From assembly GCF_900635815.1 (NCBI RefSeq), contig NZ_LR134173.1, forward strand, positions 2,636,001-2,700,000: 64,000 nt of DNA. Reading direction: 5' to 3'. The DNA comes from Legionella cherrii. Lineage in GTDB: Bacteria > Pseudomonadota > Gammaproteobacteria > Legionellales > Legionellaceae. This document shows positions 28,068 to 38,166 of the stretch, piece by piece; the stretch's first letter is position 1; every line of letters begins with the position of its first letter. A program made the position numbers and the translations under genes. The notes under the pieces were generated by a model that searched no databases, had not been told where the DNA came from, and saw nothing but the letters and a program-made list of their open reading frames with translations.

Positions 28068-29556
28068 ATCATCAATATTGAATGGTAAAGGACACTATAT
28101 TAGTGGTCAGTGGATTCAAGGACATGGAACTACGCTGGAATCACTAAATCCGGCTTATGGTACATTATTTTGGCAAGGGACAAATGCAACTCAACAAGAA
28201 ATTTCCTCGGCCTATCATGCTGCTCATCAAGCCCTTTTCCCCTGGTCTGCACTTGATTTCGAAACACGTGCCAATTACATCCAGAAATTTGCGAAGCAAA
28301 TTGAAAAAAATCGTGATCAATTGGCGCGGCTCATCGCATTAGAAACTGGAAAACCTTTATGGGAAGCACATACCGAAGTCAATGCAGTTATAGGGAAGAT
28401 TAATTTATCCATCCAAGCTTATCAGGAAAGAACCGGGACAAAAATAACCAAAACAACAGAAGCAAATGCCTGCCTTCGGTTTAAACCTCACGGCATTGTA
28501 GTTGTTCTTGGCGCATTTAATTTCCCAGCTCATTTGAGTAATGGACATATAGTCCCTGCTCTTCTAGCAGGAAATACTATTCTTTATAAACCAAGTGAAC
28601 ATACACCTGCAGTAGCCGAGTTTGTCATGCAATGTTGGCATGAGAGCGAACTGCCTCCAGGAGTAATCAATTGTTTACAGGGTGATGCAACTTGTGCAAA
28701 AGTCTTACTTGCACAAGACATTCAAGGTGTGTATTTTACCGGTAGCTATGCCACTGGGTTACGTATTCACCAACAATTCGCGGATAAGCCTGAAGTAATT
28801 TTAGCTCTTGAAATGGGTGGAAATAATCCTTTAGTCATTGACGAAGTTACTGACCTTGAAGCGGCAGTTTACCATACATTACTCTCTACCATAATTACTG
28901 CTGGTCAACGTTGCACTTGTGCACGACGTGTTATCATCCCCGATTCCACTCAAGGTGATGAGTTTTTGCAACGTTTTATCAAGATGTGCACATCAGTCAA
29001 GGTGGGCCCATTTGATCAAAAACCAGAGCCATTTATGGGGCCAGTTATAAGCCATGTGCAAGCTCTTAAACACATTCATAGCCAAAAGAATCTGACTGAG
29101 TCAGGCGGTATCTCTTTATTGCCGATGACATTACTTGCTGAGTATACAGGTTTACTATCACCAGGCATCATAGATATGACACATTTTGAAAATCCACCAG
29201 ATGAGGAAATTTTTGCGCCTTTAGTACAAATATATCGGTACACAGACTTTGAACATGCAATTTATTTGGCGAATCAAACTCGTTATGGTTTGGTCGCAGG
29301 TTTATTTAGTAATAATGAGCAGAATTATCAACAATTTTATCAACATGTCCGAGCTGGTTTAATTAATTGGAATAGACCCACCACAGGCGCAGCCAGTAGT
29401 CTTCCTTTTGGCGGGGTCGGGTTAAGTGGAAATCACAGACCAAGTGCTTACTTTGCTGCAGATTATTGCGCTTATCCCGTAGCCAGTATGGAACAATCTC
29501 TTTTAACCATGCCTGAACAGATAGTACCAGGTATTGGCGATTTTGGTGTATTGTAG
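28060..29556 (+). CDS. astD: N-succinylglutamate 5-semialdehyde dehydrogenase
   Basis: I start at the ATG at 28060 ([18 protein letters not shown]), which has GGAG six bases upstream and overlaps the astA stop; length is 498. This is an aldehyde dehydrogenase with the NAD-binding region (YFTGSYATG near 227-235), the catalytic Glu in LEMGGNNP (near 251) and the catalytic Cys in [10 protein letters not shown] (near 285). It oxidises the semialdehyde to succinylglutamate with NAD. The gene stop codon lies inside an 11 bp hairpin. Confidence 0.94.
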   Translation: MIKSSILNGKGHYISGQWIQGHGTTLESLNPAYGTLFWQGTNATQQEISSAYHAAHQALFPWSALDFETRANYIQKFAKQIEKNRDQLARLIALETGKPLWEAHTEVNAVIGKINLSIQAYQERTGTKITKTTEANACLRFKPHGIVVVLGAFNFPAHLSNGHIVPALLAGNTILYKPSEHTPAVAEFVMQCWHESELPPGVINCLQGDATCAKVLLAQDIQGVYFTGSYATGLRIHQQFADKPEVILALEMGGNNPLVIDEVTDLEAAVYHTLLSTIITAGQRCTCARRVIIPDSTQGDEFLQRFIKMCTSVKVGPFDQKPEPFMGPVISHVQALKHIHSQKNLTESGGISLLPMTLLAEYTGLLSPGIIDMTHFENPPDEEIFAPLVQIYRYTDFEHAIYLANQTRYGLVAGLFSNNEQNYQQFYQHVRAGLINWNRPTTGAASSLPFGGVGLSGNHRPSAYFAADYCAYPVASMEQSLLTMPEQIVPGIGDFGVL

Positions 29557-29583
29557 CCGAATTAGCGTAGCGTAATTCGGCTA
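29554..29583 (+). repeat. 11 bp perfect hairpin spanning the astD stop codon
   Basis: TAGCCGAATTA (29554-29564) pairs with TAATTCGGCTA (29573-29583) around the loop GCGTAGCG. The first three bases are the astD stop. No T-run follows, so it is not a simple terminator. It may stabilise or process the operon mRNA between astD and astB, and the loop resembles the AGCGTAGCG core of dispersed repeats. Confidence 0.65.
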
Positions 29584-29604
29584 GAATTTAAAATGGAATA
29601 TAAA

Positions 29605-30963
29605 ATGAATGTTTATGAGTTAAACATGGATGGCCTTGTTGGCCCTACCCACAATTATGCTGGTATTGCACCAGGTAATCTTGCATCTTTTAATAATGCA
29701 GCGGCAATTTCCAATCCACAAGCGGCCGCACTGCAAGGATTAGAGAAGATGCGCTTACTGTACGAAATGGGCCTAAAACAAGGATTATTTCCACCGCATC
29801 AACGTCCGAATCTAGAGCTACTCCATCAATTGGGTTTTTGCGGTACGCCGAAAGAGCAAATTAATAAAGCTTATAAAAAGGCACCCGAACTTCTTAGTGC
29901 ATGTTATTCAGCTTCCAGTATGTGGGCAGCCAATGCAGCTACCGTTTCTCCAAGCACGGATACTCATGACCATAAAGTTCATTTTACTGCCGCAAATCTC
30001 ATAAGCAATTTACATCGGCATCATGAGGCAGATTTTTCAAAAAAATTACTGGAGCTAATTTTTTTTAACCCAAATTATTTTCATCATCATGCGATTCTGC
30101 CACGATCAACGATTACTGGGGACGAAGGTGCAGCAAATCATAGTCGTCTCTGTCAAAACTACAGCCAACCAGGAATTCATCTTTTTGTTTACGGGAAAAA
30201 AACTTTAGGGAAAAATCAGTCAAACATTGGTCCAATAAAATATCCAGCCCGTCAAACTCAAGAAGCATCTGAGGCGATTGTACGTCAACATCAGTTATCG
30301 GAAAACCAAGTTGTGTTCGCTTGCCAAAATCCACTTGCTATCGATCAAGGGGTTTTTCATAATGACGTTATTTCTGTAGTCAATGAATCAGTTTTTCTAG
30401 TCCATGAGCAAGCGTTTCATCAACAAAATTCCATACTGGACGAATTAAAGGAAAAAGCTCCCTTTCCTTTAATTATTATTCAAATTCCACAAAAGGAACT
30501 TAGTGTTGCTGATGCTGTTTCAACCTATCTTTTTAATTCGCAAATTATTAGTTTAAAAAAGTCAAACTCGATGATGCTTATTGCTCCCTTTGAGTGTCAA
30601 AACAATCCTCGTTCTAATGCATGCATTGAGAGAATACTTGCTGATGACTCGAACCCCATTAACTCGGTACATTTTCTTGATTTGAAACAAAGTATGCAAA
30701 ACGGTGGCGGCCCTGCTTGCTTAAGATTGCGTGTTCCCTTGAATGAGGAAGAACTTGAAGCCATGCATCAAGGCGTATTAATCGACGATAAATTATTAAA
30801 AACTTTAGAAATGTGGGTTTTAAAGCATTATCGTACTGAGTTAGTTCCTAAAGATTTAGCTGATCCTCTGCTTATTGAAGAATGTTTTTGTGCCTTGGAT
30901 GAATTAACTCAAATTCTAAAACTTGGTTCCGTTTATCCTTTTCAATTAGAGAATACACGCTAA
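29605..30963 (+). CDS. astB: N-succinylarginine dihydrolase
   Basis: It hydrolyses succinylarginine to succinylornithine, releasing CO2 and ammonia. I start at ATG 29605 ([20 protein letters not shown]), which fits the AstB N-terminus and has GGAA upstream; length is 452. Family elements include FDGLVGxTHxYAG-like residues 8-21, [11 protein letters not shown] (near 168-178) and the C-terminal [12 protein letters not shown] (near 368-379), which carries the catalytic Cys. Confidence 0.94.
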   Translation: MNVYELNMDGLVGPTHNYAGIAPGNLASFNNAAAISNPQAAALQGLEKMRLLYEMGLKQGLFPPHQRPNLELLHQLGFCGTPKEQINKAYKKAPELLSACYSASSMWAANAATVSPSTDTHDHKVHFTAANLISNLHRHHEADFSKKLLELIFFNPNYFHHHAILPRSTITGDEGAANHSRLCQNYSQPGIHLFVYGKKTLGKNQSNIGPIKYPARQTQEASEAIVRQHQLSENQVVFACQNPLAIDQGVFHNDVISVVNESVFLVHEQAFHQQNSILDELKEKAPFPLIIIQIPQKELSVADAVSTYLFNSQIISLKKSNSMMLIAPFECQNNPRSNACIERILADDSNPINSVHFLDLKQSMQNGGGPACLRLRVPLNEEELEAMHQGVLIDDKLLKTLEMWVLKHYRTELVPKDLADPLLIEECFCALDELTQILKLGSVYPFQLENTR

Positions 30964-31725
30964 ATGTGGAAAACGAAGTTCGGTAGATGCATTCACACAT
31001 CCCCTTCAGGTTATAAAGTGTATCAAAATTTATGTTATCGTTGGCTTACATTAGGAAGTACAGCACTCCAAACAGTAATTAACCGTTATCAACCGCAAAA
31101 GCCAGTTTTATATTATCTTCCTGCACTTACATTAATGGCTCGAAAATACCCTGGAGTTACCTGTATGCTGGGATTAGGCGGTGCGGGGGTTGCGTGGATG
31201 TTAAAAGATGTTCCTCTGGTTGCCGTAGATAATAGTGAAGAAGTGATTGACATAGCAAGACACTTTTTTATGATAGACCACTTAAAAAAGTTAACAGTTG
31301 TCCATGAAAATGCTAAGGATTATATAGAAAAATGCAAAAAAAAATACAATCATCTCATCATTGATCTATATAACGCCAACCATTTCCCAACTGAATGCGC
31401 TGATGCTAATTTTTTTGCTTCATGCAAAAGAATAATCACCGAAGATGGTTTTTTGGCAATAAACTTGGCCAATACAAAAGAACAAGATCCTATTTTTCAA
31501 TTAGTTAGGAACCAATTTAAACATACCCTGGTTATTCCAGTACGTAAAAGTTCGAATATGGTAATTTTTGCTGCCGACGAAAGCAAAGAATGGTTCATGA
31601 ATAAAATAAAACAGACGTCTGCTTTTAAACGTATTATTTGGGTTGAATCATGGGGTTATGTTGGAGATTTTATACAAACAAATTGGCAGCGACTAGCAAT
31701 CTATTTTAGAAAAATTTCTCTATAA
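30964..31725 (+). CDS. Spermidine-synthase-like SAM-binding protein
   Basis: The ATG follows the astB stop directly, with no gap, so it belongs to the same operon. The 253-residue protein has a spermidine-synthase/methyltransferase Rossmann core: MLGLGGAGVAWML (about 61-73), LVAVDNSEEVIDIA (acidic end of beta 2) and HLIIDLYNANHFP (near 124-136, the position of the catalytic Asp in aminopropyltransferases). The N-terminal tetramerisation hairpin of true SpeE is absent or short. It may act on an arginine-derived amine, or be a methyltransferase. Confidence 0.75.
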   Translation: MWKTKFGRCIHTSPSGYKVYQNLCYRWLTLGSTALQTVINRYQPQKPVLYYLPALTLMARKYPGVTCMLGLGGAGVAWMLKDVPLVAVDNSEEVIDIARHFFMIDHLKKLTVVHENAKDYIEKCKKKYNHLIIDLYNANHFPTECADANFFASCKRIITEDGFLAINLANTKEQDPIFQLVRNQFKHTLVIPVRKSSNMVIFAADESKEWFMNKIKQTSAFKRIIWVESWGYVGDFIQTNWQRLAIYFRKISL

Positions 31726-31813
31726 CCTTCTTTCATCCAGCATAATCTATTGTATCCGACAGAACGCACTTTATTAGCTATACTTTAACAAAGATCTAAT
31801 TAGGGAAATTAAT

Positions 31814-32449
31814 ATGTCTACGGGTCATATTCATAATGATGATATTTCATTAGGATTTGGGTACAAACACTTTAAACACGGTGCTCATGCCTGTCTTATT
31901 TATCGAGATGAAGCGGAAAGACGTAGAGTAATATCCAAGTATATAGAGTCGGGAATAATCAATAACGAACAAATAGGTTATTTCGTTGATACAATGACAC
32001 CAGAAGAGGTAAGGGTTTGGTTGGCGGAGCTCAATGTGGAGTTACCCGAAAGCAAGCAAGTTGAAATTACTCCTGCGGTTTCAACTTATTGCCCAGATGG
32101 GAAATTTGTACCTGAACAAATGCTATCTTGCCTTAAGCTTCACTATGAACATGCTATCGCAGCGGGTTTTTCTGGTTCTCGTCTTTCAGGAGAAATGACC
32201 TGGTCTTGCAGAAACATTCCTGGTTCAGATCAATTAATAGTCTATGAAGCCTTAATAAATACTATTCTTGATACACATCCAGTTACAGCAGTTTGTCAGT
32301 ATGATGTCAGTAAATTTGATGGGGGCTTAATTTATGATGTCTTGCAGGTTCATCCTTTTATGTTTGTACATGGGCAAATTGTCAAAAATCCTGCTTACAT
32401 AAAACCCGATGAATTTTTACATAATTACAAAAGTAATATGGAAAAATGA
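31814..32449 (+). CDS. MEDS (DcmR-type) sensory domain protein
   Basis: The 211-residue protein is a stand-alone MEDS domain: HACLIYRDEAERRRVISKYIESGI near residues 27-50, a Walker-B-like region and SGEMTW near 132. This is the sensory domain first described in methanogen and methylotroph regulators such as DcmR. Its stop overlaps the start of the HD-GYP gene by 4 bases, so the pair is translationally coupled and probably acts together: a sensor plus a cyclic-di-GMP output. Confidence 0.82.
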   Translation: MSTGHIHNDDISLGFGYKHFKHGAHACLIYRDEAERRRVISKYIESGIINNEQIGYFVDTMTPEEVRVWLAELNVELPESKQVEITPAVSTYCPDGKFVPEQMLSCLKLHYEHAIAAGFSGSRLSGEMTWSCRNIPGSDQLIVYEALINTILDTHPVTAVCQYDVSKFDGGLIYDVLQVHPFMFVHGQIVKNPAYIKPDEFLHNYKSNMEK

Positions 32450-33600
32450 ATAATAATAAATTGTCAGATAATGAAAAAATTCTCTTTAGACTTTATGCTG
32501 CTCATAGCGTACTTTTTCTTTTTACGCGTACAGAACAGTTTATACCCTACCTTGAGAAGACTATTGGCAGTATACCCGGAGTACAAGAGTGTGAGGTATG
32601 TCTTATCAAAAATATTGATCGAAGCGATAAAGAATTACACTCAAGATTTATTGGAACAATCGATCTAAAAAATGGGATGTTTAGCATATCTGATTTTTTT
32701 CAGCTTAGTGAGACTTTTGAAGAAAGAAAAATGCAAGTTTATCCTTTATTTGCGAAAGAATTTTTTTACGGACTAATTGTTGTGAAAATTAGTGACTTTA
32801 ATCATTTTAACTTATTTGACCCCATCATTAATAGCTTTACAATTTCTACCTCTATTATTTTCGAGAATTTATTTCAAAAACACATGCTTGAAAGAAATAA
32901 TCAGGAATTGGTAATGCATAGAGAACATTTGTCTGTTTTAGTGAAAAATAGGACTAAGTCTCTATGGCAGGCAAAACACACTCTCCAAGATATGTTAGAG
33001 AAAGCGATTGAATCATTAGCATTAATTGCAGAGCAGCGCGATCCTTATACGGCAGGTCATCAATTTCGAGTTGCTAAGCTTTCTGAAGAAATAGCCAAAG
33101 GTTTAGGCTTAAACTCTAAAAAAACACATGAAATTTATCTGGGCGCCTTAATTCATGATATAGGTAAAACCCGCGTCCCTATGGAAATTCTAGTGTCACC
33201 TGCAAAACTTACTGAATTGGAATATCGTTTTATCAAAATACATCCCGAGGTAGGTTATCAGATTGTAGATAGAGTCACTTTTGGAGAAACAATTACGGAT
33301 ATCATTTTGCACCATCATGAACGTTTAGATGGCTCTGGCTATCCGGACGCATTAAAGGCTGATGAAATTCGTTTTGAAACAAAAATTGTGTCGGTTGCAG
33401 ATGTGTTCGAAGCCATGAGTTCTCATCGTCCATACCGCCCTAAAAACTCAGTAGAAGATACCCTAAATGAATTATGCGAAGGTGCTGGAATACGCTACGA
33501 AAAATCTGTAGTTGAATGTTGTATCGATCTCATTACCAAGAAAAATTTTGAATTTCCACCTCTTCCATATAATCGAGTGTATAGTTCCATGTATAGATAG
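32446..33600 (+). CDS. HD-GYP cyclic-di-GMP phosphodiesterase
   Basis: The 384-residue protein has an N-terminal divergent GAF-like region (about 1-165), a coiled linker and a full HD-GYP domain (about 185-375). The catalytic residues are intact: LIHDIGKTRVP (HD pair near 237-238), HPEVGYQI, HHHERLDGSGYPDAL (HExxDGxGYP near 287-299) and VADVFEAMSSHRPYR. HD-GYP enzymes break cyclic-di-GMP to GMP. It is coupled to the MEDS protein just upstream, which is likely its sensor. Confidence 0.92.
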   Translation: MNNNKLSDNEKILFRLYAAHSVLFLFTRTEQFIPYLEKTIGSIPGVQECEVCLIKNIDRSDKELHSRFIGTIDLKNGMFSISDFFQLSETFEERKMQVYPLFAKEFFYGLIVVKISDFNHFNLFDPIINSFTISTSIIFENLFQKHMLERNNQELVMHREHLSVLVKNRTKSLWQAKHTLQDMLEKAIESLALIAEQRDPYTAGHQFRVAKLSEEIAKGLGLNSKKTHEIYLGALIHDIGKTRVPMEILVSPAKLTELEYRFIKIHPEVGYQIVDRVTFGETITDIILHHHERLDGSGYPDALKADEIRFETKIVSVADVFEAMSSHRPYRPKNSVEDTLNELCEGAGIRYEKSVVECCIDLITKKNFEFPPLPYNRVYSSMYR

Positions 33601-33618
33601 CAGTAGCAGTAGCAGTAA
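33598..33618 (+). repeat. TAGCAG tandem repeat at the HD-GYP stop
   Basis: The stop TAG starts a run TAGCAG x3 then TAA, so four in-frame stop codons alternate with CAG. It is a short microsatellite that can slip without changing the protein. Confidence 0.6.
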
Positions 33619-33708
33619 TGACTTCAAGATATAATCGAGCGACATAATATGTAATAGATTATAAGTGCATCTGCACCAAAAGGATATTGCCAAAGTTAAC
33701 GTTTCTGA

Positions 33709-34689
33709 CTATAAAACCACTGCTGTATTCCAAGAAGATACTTCTGCAGTAAATTTATCAAGCGCTTCCATTTCTTTAGAAGGCTTAAATAAACCAAATG
33801 CAGTAACACCTCCCGCGATAACCCCTGACACTACGCTCGAAGAAGCAACAGTTACAGCAGCAGTATAACCACTTAATATCCCCGCAAAAAAAGCGCCTGG
33901 ACCAGCCCACCAACTACACGCAACCCCAATTGTAAAGCCAATTAGTGCGGTTACAATCAATACAATAGCTGCTGCAGCAACAGAAAGTGCTGCTTTAAGG
34001 ATATTAGGATTCTCACCTGCTAAAATGATGTCACTATTCTTTATAAAACTATCGATGGCCTTAGCTTTATTTTTTGGGGTACCTTTCAAGTCCAATATAA
34101 TTTTAGACAGTTCTTCCAATTCAATATCCATCAAGCCTTTTTTTGTCTTTGGCAGATTTTTTATACCTTCTTTTAGTTTTATAACAGCCTCAGTCCACGA
34201 CAGTAGCAGTTTCGCTTCACAGTGAGCGCGGATTAGATTAAAAAGCTCCTCGATATTCTCCCCGTTTTTTGCTGAAGTGGTAATGAAATTGGCAAATAAT
34301 TCCTTTGAGTTAATTTTTTCTAAGGCGTTAAGATTTGCTTTAGGTGAATCTGATTTTGTGCCAACACAGATAATTGGAGCAAGGGGAGCAAATTTACGAA
34401 ACTGCTGGATACTTTTAACAAGTTCTTGCTCGTCAATTTCTTCGGTTAAATCAATACAAAATAAACCTACATCAGCCCCTTTATAATAATATGGGTTAAT
34501 TTGTTTAAATCGCTCTTCTCCAGATATATCCCATAGGTCTACAATATTATTGGAATCCATTTGCCGAGAGAAAAAATCAGCACTTAAGGTAGGGGAAGTC
34601 TCTTCTGCAAAATCAATTTTTGTTTGAGCAACTTTATGAGCCAGTTTGGTTTTACCACTTTTGCCAAAAATTACAACTTTATACTTCAT
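33709..34689 (-). CDS. Rab-like small GTPase with C-terminal membrane hairpin, candidate effector
   Basis: The 326-residue protein starts after a strong GGAGG. Residues 1-160 are a Ras/Rab G domain: GKSGKT (9-14, two residues shorter than the usual GDSGVGKT), switch I PTLSADF (33-39, compare PTIGVDF), switch II WDISGEERF (53-61), TKSD (111-114) and SAK (139-141). The catalytic Gln of switch II is Glu58, which should lower GTP hydrolysis. Instead of a prenylated Cys tail it has a linker and two or three hydrophobic segments (about 228-305), which may anchor it in a membrane. Rab-like proteins in bacteria are known mainly from Legionella effectors. Confidence 0.82.
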   Translation of the reverse strand: MKYKVVIFGKSGKTKLAHKVAQTKIDFAEETSPTLSADFFSRQMDSNNIVDLWDISGEERFKQINPYYYKGADVGLFCIDLTEEIDEQELVKSIQQFRKFAPLAPIICVGTKSDSPKANLNALEKINSKELFANFITTSAKNGENIEELFNLIRAHCEAKLLLSWTEAVIKLKEGIKNLPKTKKGLMDIELEELSKIILDLKGTPKNKAKAIDSFIKNSDIILAGENPNILKAALSVAAAAIVLIVTALIGFTIGVACSWWAGPGAFFAGILSGYTAAVTVASSSVVSGVIAGGVTAFGLFKPSKEMEALDKFTAEVSSWNTAVVL

Positions 34690-34863
34690 AAGGAACCTCC
34701 AAAAATTATTTTCAGAAGCATTTAAGAGAAATTTATTAAGCTATTTTTCTATTAATCAATAAAAAAACTTAATTGAGATTCTTTATCATGACTAAATTAA
34801 CAAATTAAATAAAGTAGTTTGTACTTTTTTTGAGTAACAATTGCATTAAAAAATTTATTACAA

Positions 34864-34884
34864 CTTGAGGTTATTCACCTCAAG
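34864..34884 (-). terminator. Terminator-like hairpin after frr
   Basis: CTTGAGG (34864-34870) and CCTCAAG (34878-34884) form a 7 bp stem with a 7-base loop. A T-rich tract (TTTTTT) follows about 11 bases later on the minus strand. It closes the rpsB-tsf-pyrH-frr operon. Confidence 0.65.
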
Positions 34885-34896
34885 CTGTCACTTCAT

Positions 34897-35454
34897 TTAA
34901 ATTTCCATTAAATCTTTTTCTTTTTCAGCCAATAATGCATCTACTTCCAGAATATATTTATCGGTTAGTTTTTGAATGACTTCAGTTGCTCGACGCTCAT
35001 CATCTTCAGAAATAGCCTTTTCCTTAACTAATTCTTTTAATTGATTATTTGCATCTCTTCTGATATTACGAATAGATACCTTTCCTTGCTCGCCTTCATT
35101 ACGAACAACTTTGATTAACTCTTTTCTTCGTTCTTCAGTCAAAGGTGGCATAGGGACACGAATCGCAGAACCTGCTGTAGCCGGATTCAAACCCAAATCA
35201 GAGGTTAAAATTGCCTTCTCTACAGCTGATACCATAGATTTTTCCCATGGGGTAACTAATATGGTACGAGAATCACTGGCAGTAATATTAGCTACTTGGT
35301 TCAATGGAGTCATCGTTCCATAATAGTCAACTTGCACATGATCAAGTAAACCAACATTCGCTCTTCCGGTGCGAATTTTTGTTAGGTCTGTGTGCAATAC
35401 TTCAATAGTTTTTTTCATTCGCTTTTCTGAATCTTGCTTAATCTCATTAATCAT
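34897..35454 (-). CDS. frr: Ribosome recycling factor
   Basis: With EF-G it splits the post-termination ribosome. Length 185 is typical. The family pattern is clear: [18 protein letters not shown] near 15-32, [14 protein letters not shown] near 44-57, [18 protein letters not shown] near 97-114 and [14 protein letters not shown] near 126-139. Its start overlaps the pyrH end by 8 bases. Confidence 0.97.
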   Translation of the reverse strand: MINEIKQDSEKRMKKTIEVLHTDLTKIRTGRANVGLLDHVQVDYYGTMTPLNQVANITASDSRTILVTPWEKSMVSAVEKAILTSDLGLNPATAGSAIRVPMPPLTEERRKELIKVVRNEGEQGKVSIRNIRRDANNQLKELVKEKAISEDDERRATEVIQKLTDKYILEVDALLAEKEKDLMEI

Positions 35455-36187
35455 GATTAGCTCCGACTATAGTTCCTACGCGTTCTCCAGATACAATTCT
35501 TTTCAATGCATTAGGTGCAGTCATATCAAAAACCTGCAATGGCATGCCTTGATCTTGACAAAGACAAATTGCAGTAGAGTCCATTACTTCTAAGCCTTGC
35601 GTTAATACTTCGATATAGGTCAAGTAATCATATCGTTTGGCATTAGGGTTTTTAAAGGGATCTTCTGAATAAACACCATCGACTTTAGTTGCTTTTAATA
35701 CCACATCAGCGCCAATCTCAATGGCTCTTAAGCAAGCCGCTGTATCCGTAGTGAAAAAAGGATTTCCTGTTCCTGCTGCGAAAATAACAACGTGTCCGGT
35801 GCGCAAATGTGTAATTGCCTTACGGCGATGATAAGGGTCAACGACTCCCAGCATGGGAATAGCTGACATAATACGCGCTGGCATATCAATTCGTTCTAAA
35901 GCATCTCTCACCGCTAAAGCATTCATTACTGTAGCCAGCATCCCCATATGGTCACCAGTTACACGTCCAACCCCTGCTTGAGAAAGTGCCTTACCACGAA
36001 ATAAATTACCACCACCTAATACGAGACCAACTTCAACGCCCATCTTAATTAATTCGGCAATATCCCTGGCTAAAGTATCCAGAACCGAGGGATCAATACC
36101 GAATTGTGACTTGCCCATAAGGGCTTCGCCACTGTATTTTAGTAAAATACGTTTGTATTTTAATGTTGGGTGACTTTCATTCATCAT
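35447..36187 (-). CDS. pyrH: Uridylate kinase
   Basis: It phosphorylates UMP to UDP and is the hexameric bacterial type, of the amino-acid-kinase fold. Length is 246. [13 protein letters not shown] (about 13-25), [10 protein letters not shown] (about 57-66), [13 protein letters not shown] (about 73-85) and [13 protein letters not shown] (about 138-150) are diagnostic. ATGA overlap with tsf upstream and 8 bp overlap with frr downstream show tight coupling. Confidence 0.97.
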   Translation of the reverse strand: MMNESHPTLKYKRILLKYSGEALMGKSQFGIDPSVLDTLARDIAELIKMGVEVGLVLGGGNLFRGKALSQAGVGRVTGDHMGMLATVMNALAVRDALERIDMPARIMSAIPMLGVVDPYHRRKAITHLRTGHVVIFAAGTGNPFFTTDTAACLRAIEIGADVVLKATKVDGVYSEDPFKNPNAKRYDYLTYIEVLTQGLEVMDSTAICLCQDQGMPLQVFDMTAPNALKRIVSGERVGTIVGANHD

Positions 36188-37062
36188 GTACGAACCTGAG
36201 CCATCACTTCTTCAACAAAGTTATCTTCTTTTTTCTCTATACCTTCACCAACTTCATAGCGTATAAAAGAAAGTACTTCTGTATTTTTTTCTTTTAAAAG
36301 TTGTCCCACTTTAATGTCAGGGTTCTTAACAAATGGCTGACCTAATAAACTTACTTCATCAATAAATTTATTGATTCGACCTTCAATCATTTTATCGATA
36401 ATTTCTTGTGGTTTGCCACTTTCTTTTGCTTGAGCTGTAAAAATTTCACGCTCATTTTCAATAGCCTCAGCAGAAACTTGATCTCGGCTTACAACAATTG
36501 GCTTGCTGGCAGCAATATGCATAGCAATGTCTTTGGCAAGTTCTTCATCACCTGTTTTCAGAGCTGCCATAACACCAATCCTTGAACCGTGTAAGTAATG
36601 ACCAATTACCCCGGTGTCACATGACATGCGCTCTAGACGTCTTAATTTAATGTTTTCGCCAATTTTCGCTACTAATTCTTGACGAGCTTGTTCTACGGTA
36701 TTTCCAGATGCAAGGGTAATTGCGGACAATTCGGCAATTGTAGTAGCAGAACTATTTAATGCAGTTTCAGCGACCTTGCTAGCAAAGTTAGTAAAGTTCT
36801 CGTCACGAGCAACAAAATCGGTTTCACTATTAATTTCAAGCATTACTGCACTACGTCCATCTGCGGAACGTGCAATAACTACCACACCCTCAGCGGCAAC
36901 ACGATCTGCTTTTTTATCTGCTTTTGCTTGACCTGCTTTACGCATTTCAATAATTGCAGCCTCAATATCACCATTGGTTGCTATTAGAAATTTTTTACAT
37001 TCCATCATGCCAGCACCGGTACGTTCACGTAACTGCATGACTAAACTCGCACTAATTGACAT
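36184..37062 (-). CDS. tsf: Elongation factor Ts
   Basis: It is the nucleotide exchange factor for EF-Tu. I choose ATG 37062 ([18 protein letters not shown]), which matches the family start and has GGAG 8 bases upstream; ATG 37068 and the ATG at 37083 are alternatives. Length is 292. The N-terminal UBA-like domain has [11 protein letters not shown], and the core has the [14 protein letters not shown]-Tu contact near residues 77-88. It is separated from rpsB by an attenuator-like hairpin. Confidence 0.97.
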   Translation of the reverse strand: MSISASLVMQLRERTGAGMMECKKFLIATNGDIEAAIIEMRKAGQAKADKKADRVAAEGVVVIARSADGRSAVMLEINSETDFVARDENFTNFASKVAETALNSSATTIAELSAITLASGNTVEQARQELVAKIGENIKLRRLERMSCDTGVIGHYLHGSRIGVMAALKTGDEELAKDIAMHIAASKPIVVSRDQVSAEAIENEREIFTAQAKESGKPQEIIDKMIEGRINKFIDEVSLLGQPFVKNPDIKVGQLLKEKNTEVLSFIRYEVGEGIEKKEDNFVEEVMAQVRT

Positions 37063-37081
37063 TTTCATTTCTCCGTATAGC

Positions 37082-37122
37082 AAAAAGGGGGCAAATTGAG
37101 GTGTTCTGACACCCGGCCCCCT
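37082..37122 (-). terminator. Attenuator-like hairpin between rpsB and tsf
   Basis: AGGGGGC (37086-37092) pairs with GCCCCCT (37116-37122), and an inner GGTGT/ACACC hairpin (37100-37113) sits inside it. On the minus strand TTTTT follows at once. This fits a partial terminator that lowers tsf relative to rpsB, as known for this operon in enterobacteria. Confidence 0.75.
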
Positions 37123-37138
37123 ATATTTTAAATTTTAA

Positions 37139-37900
37139 TTATTCCCCAGCTTTTTCTGCATCACTGGTTTGTTCAACTACTTCAACAAATTCAGCATCAG
37201 AAGAACCTACGCCTACTGTATTAGTGCCTTTTGCATCTAAAATTGCATCAGCAACACAACGTACGTAGATATCAACTGCTCTCATAGAGTCATCATTACC
37301 AGGAATAATGTAATCAATATTTCTTGGGCTATTGTTTGTATCAACAATACCAATAACGGGGATTCTTAAACGGTGAGCTTCTTCAACGGCAATATGTTCG
37401 AAACCAACATCAACAACAAATAAGGCATCAGGCAAACCGCCCATGTTCTCAATACCACCTAAGCCTCTTTCTAATTTTTCAAGTTCACGCGTCAGCATTA
37501 ATGCTTCTTTTTTAATCATTCCATTAAATAATCCCTTTTCTTTCATTTCTTTTAATTCTTTCAAGCGAAAAATAGACTGACGTACTGTTTTATAGTTGGT
37601 TAACATACCGCCCAACCAACGATGATCAACATAAGGCATGCCACAACGTTTCGCATGTTCGCGAATACTCTCTTGCGCTGCTCTTTTGGTACCTACAAAC
37701 AGAATTTTTGCTTTATTAGATGCTAATCTGCCAACATAGTTTACTACGTCGTTAAGCATTACCATCGTTTTTTCAAGGTTGATAATATGGATTTTGTTAC
37801 GAGATCCAAATATATACTCACCCATTTCAGGATTCCAAAATCGAGTTCTGTGTCCAAAATGAGCACCTGCTTCGAGTAATTCACGCATACTTACATTCAT
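37139..37900 (-). CDS. rpsB: 30S ribosomal protein S2
   Basis: This 253-residue small-subunit protein shows [20 protein letters not shown] (about 5-24), [14 protein letters not shown] (about 63-76), [12 protein letters not shown] (about 93-104) and [12 protein letters not shown] (about 180-191). It heads the rpsB-tsf-pyrH-frr operon. GGAG lies about 8 bases upstream of the ATG. A structured leader precedes it. Confidence 0.98.
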   Translation of the reverse strand: MNVSMRELLEAGAHFGHRTRFWNPEMGEYIFGSRNKIHIINLEKTMVMLNDVVNYVGRLASNKAKILFVGTKRAAQESIREHAKRCGMPYVDHRWLGGMLTNYKTVRQSIFRLKELKEMKEKGLFNGMIKKEALMLTRELEKLERGLGGIENMGGLPDALFVVDVGFEHIAVEEAHRLRIPVIGIVDTNNSPRNIDYIIPGNDDSMRAVDIYVRCVADAILDAKGTNTVGVGSSDAEFVEVVEQTSDAEKAGE

Positions 37901-37980
37901 TTTTTTATCTCCAGGGTTATTCCTCCACGTTTCCCATACGAAACCCTTGCTGGGACCCTATCGTATGTGCCGAACCGTGT
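37901..37980 (-). promoter_or_regulatory. Probable S2-responsive leader of rpsB
   Basis: In the minus-strand leader CATACGA and TCGTATG (37961-37967 with 37935-37941) form a 7 bp stem enclosing about 19 bases with GGGTCCCAGCAAGGG. Autoregulatory S2 leaders with a hairpin just before the ribosome-binding site are known in gammaproteobacteria (Rfam rpsB type). The match here is to position and structure; sequence was not searched. Confidence 0.5.
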
Positions 37981-38166
37981 GTGTATTTAAAGCGCGTCAT
38001 TTATATCATATTAGAGAAAATTCATCAATCGAATTTAGTGACAAATCATTTTTTTTAACTTGTGCTAAGCTTTTTATTAATAGCCCTGTTTTCGTTGTAC
38101 TGAAATATAAAAGAACTGGCTTTTTATATGCGGTAATTTATTGAACTCAAATAATAAAGAAAAAAA

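Noticed and set aside
33665..33868. Small plus-strand open frame over the Rab-like gene
   Set aside because: It is antisense to the hydrophobic C-terminus of a well-supported gene, with no ribosome-binding site or recognisable product.
34722..34740. Second LetA box near AAGAGAAATTTATTAAG upstream of the Rab-like gene
   Set aside because: Two mismatches to conserved positions and no GGA-rich RNA downstream; AT-rich chance match.
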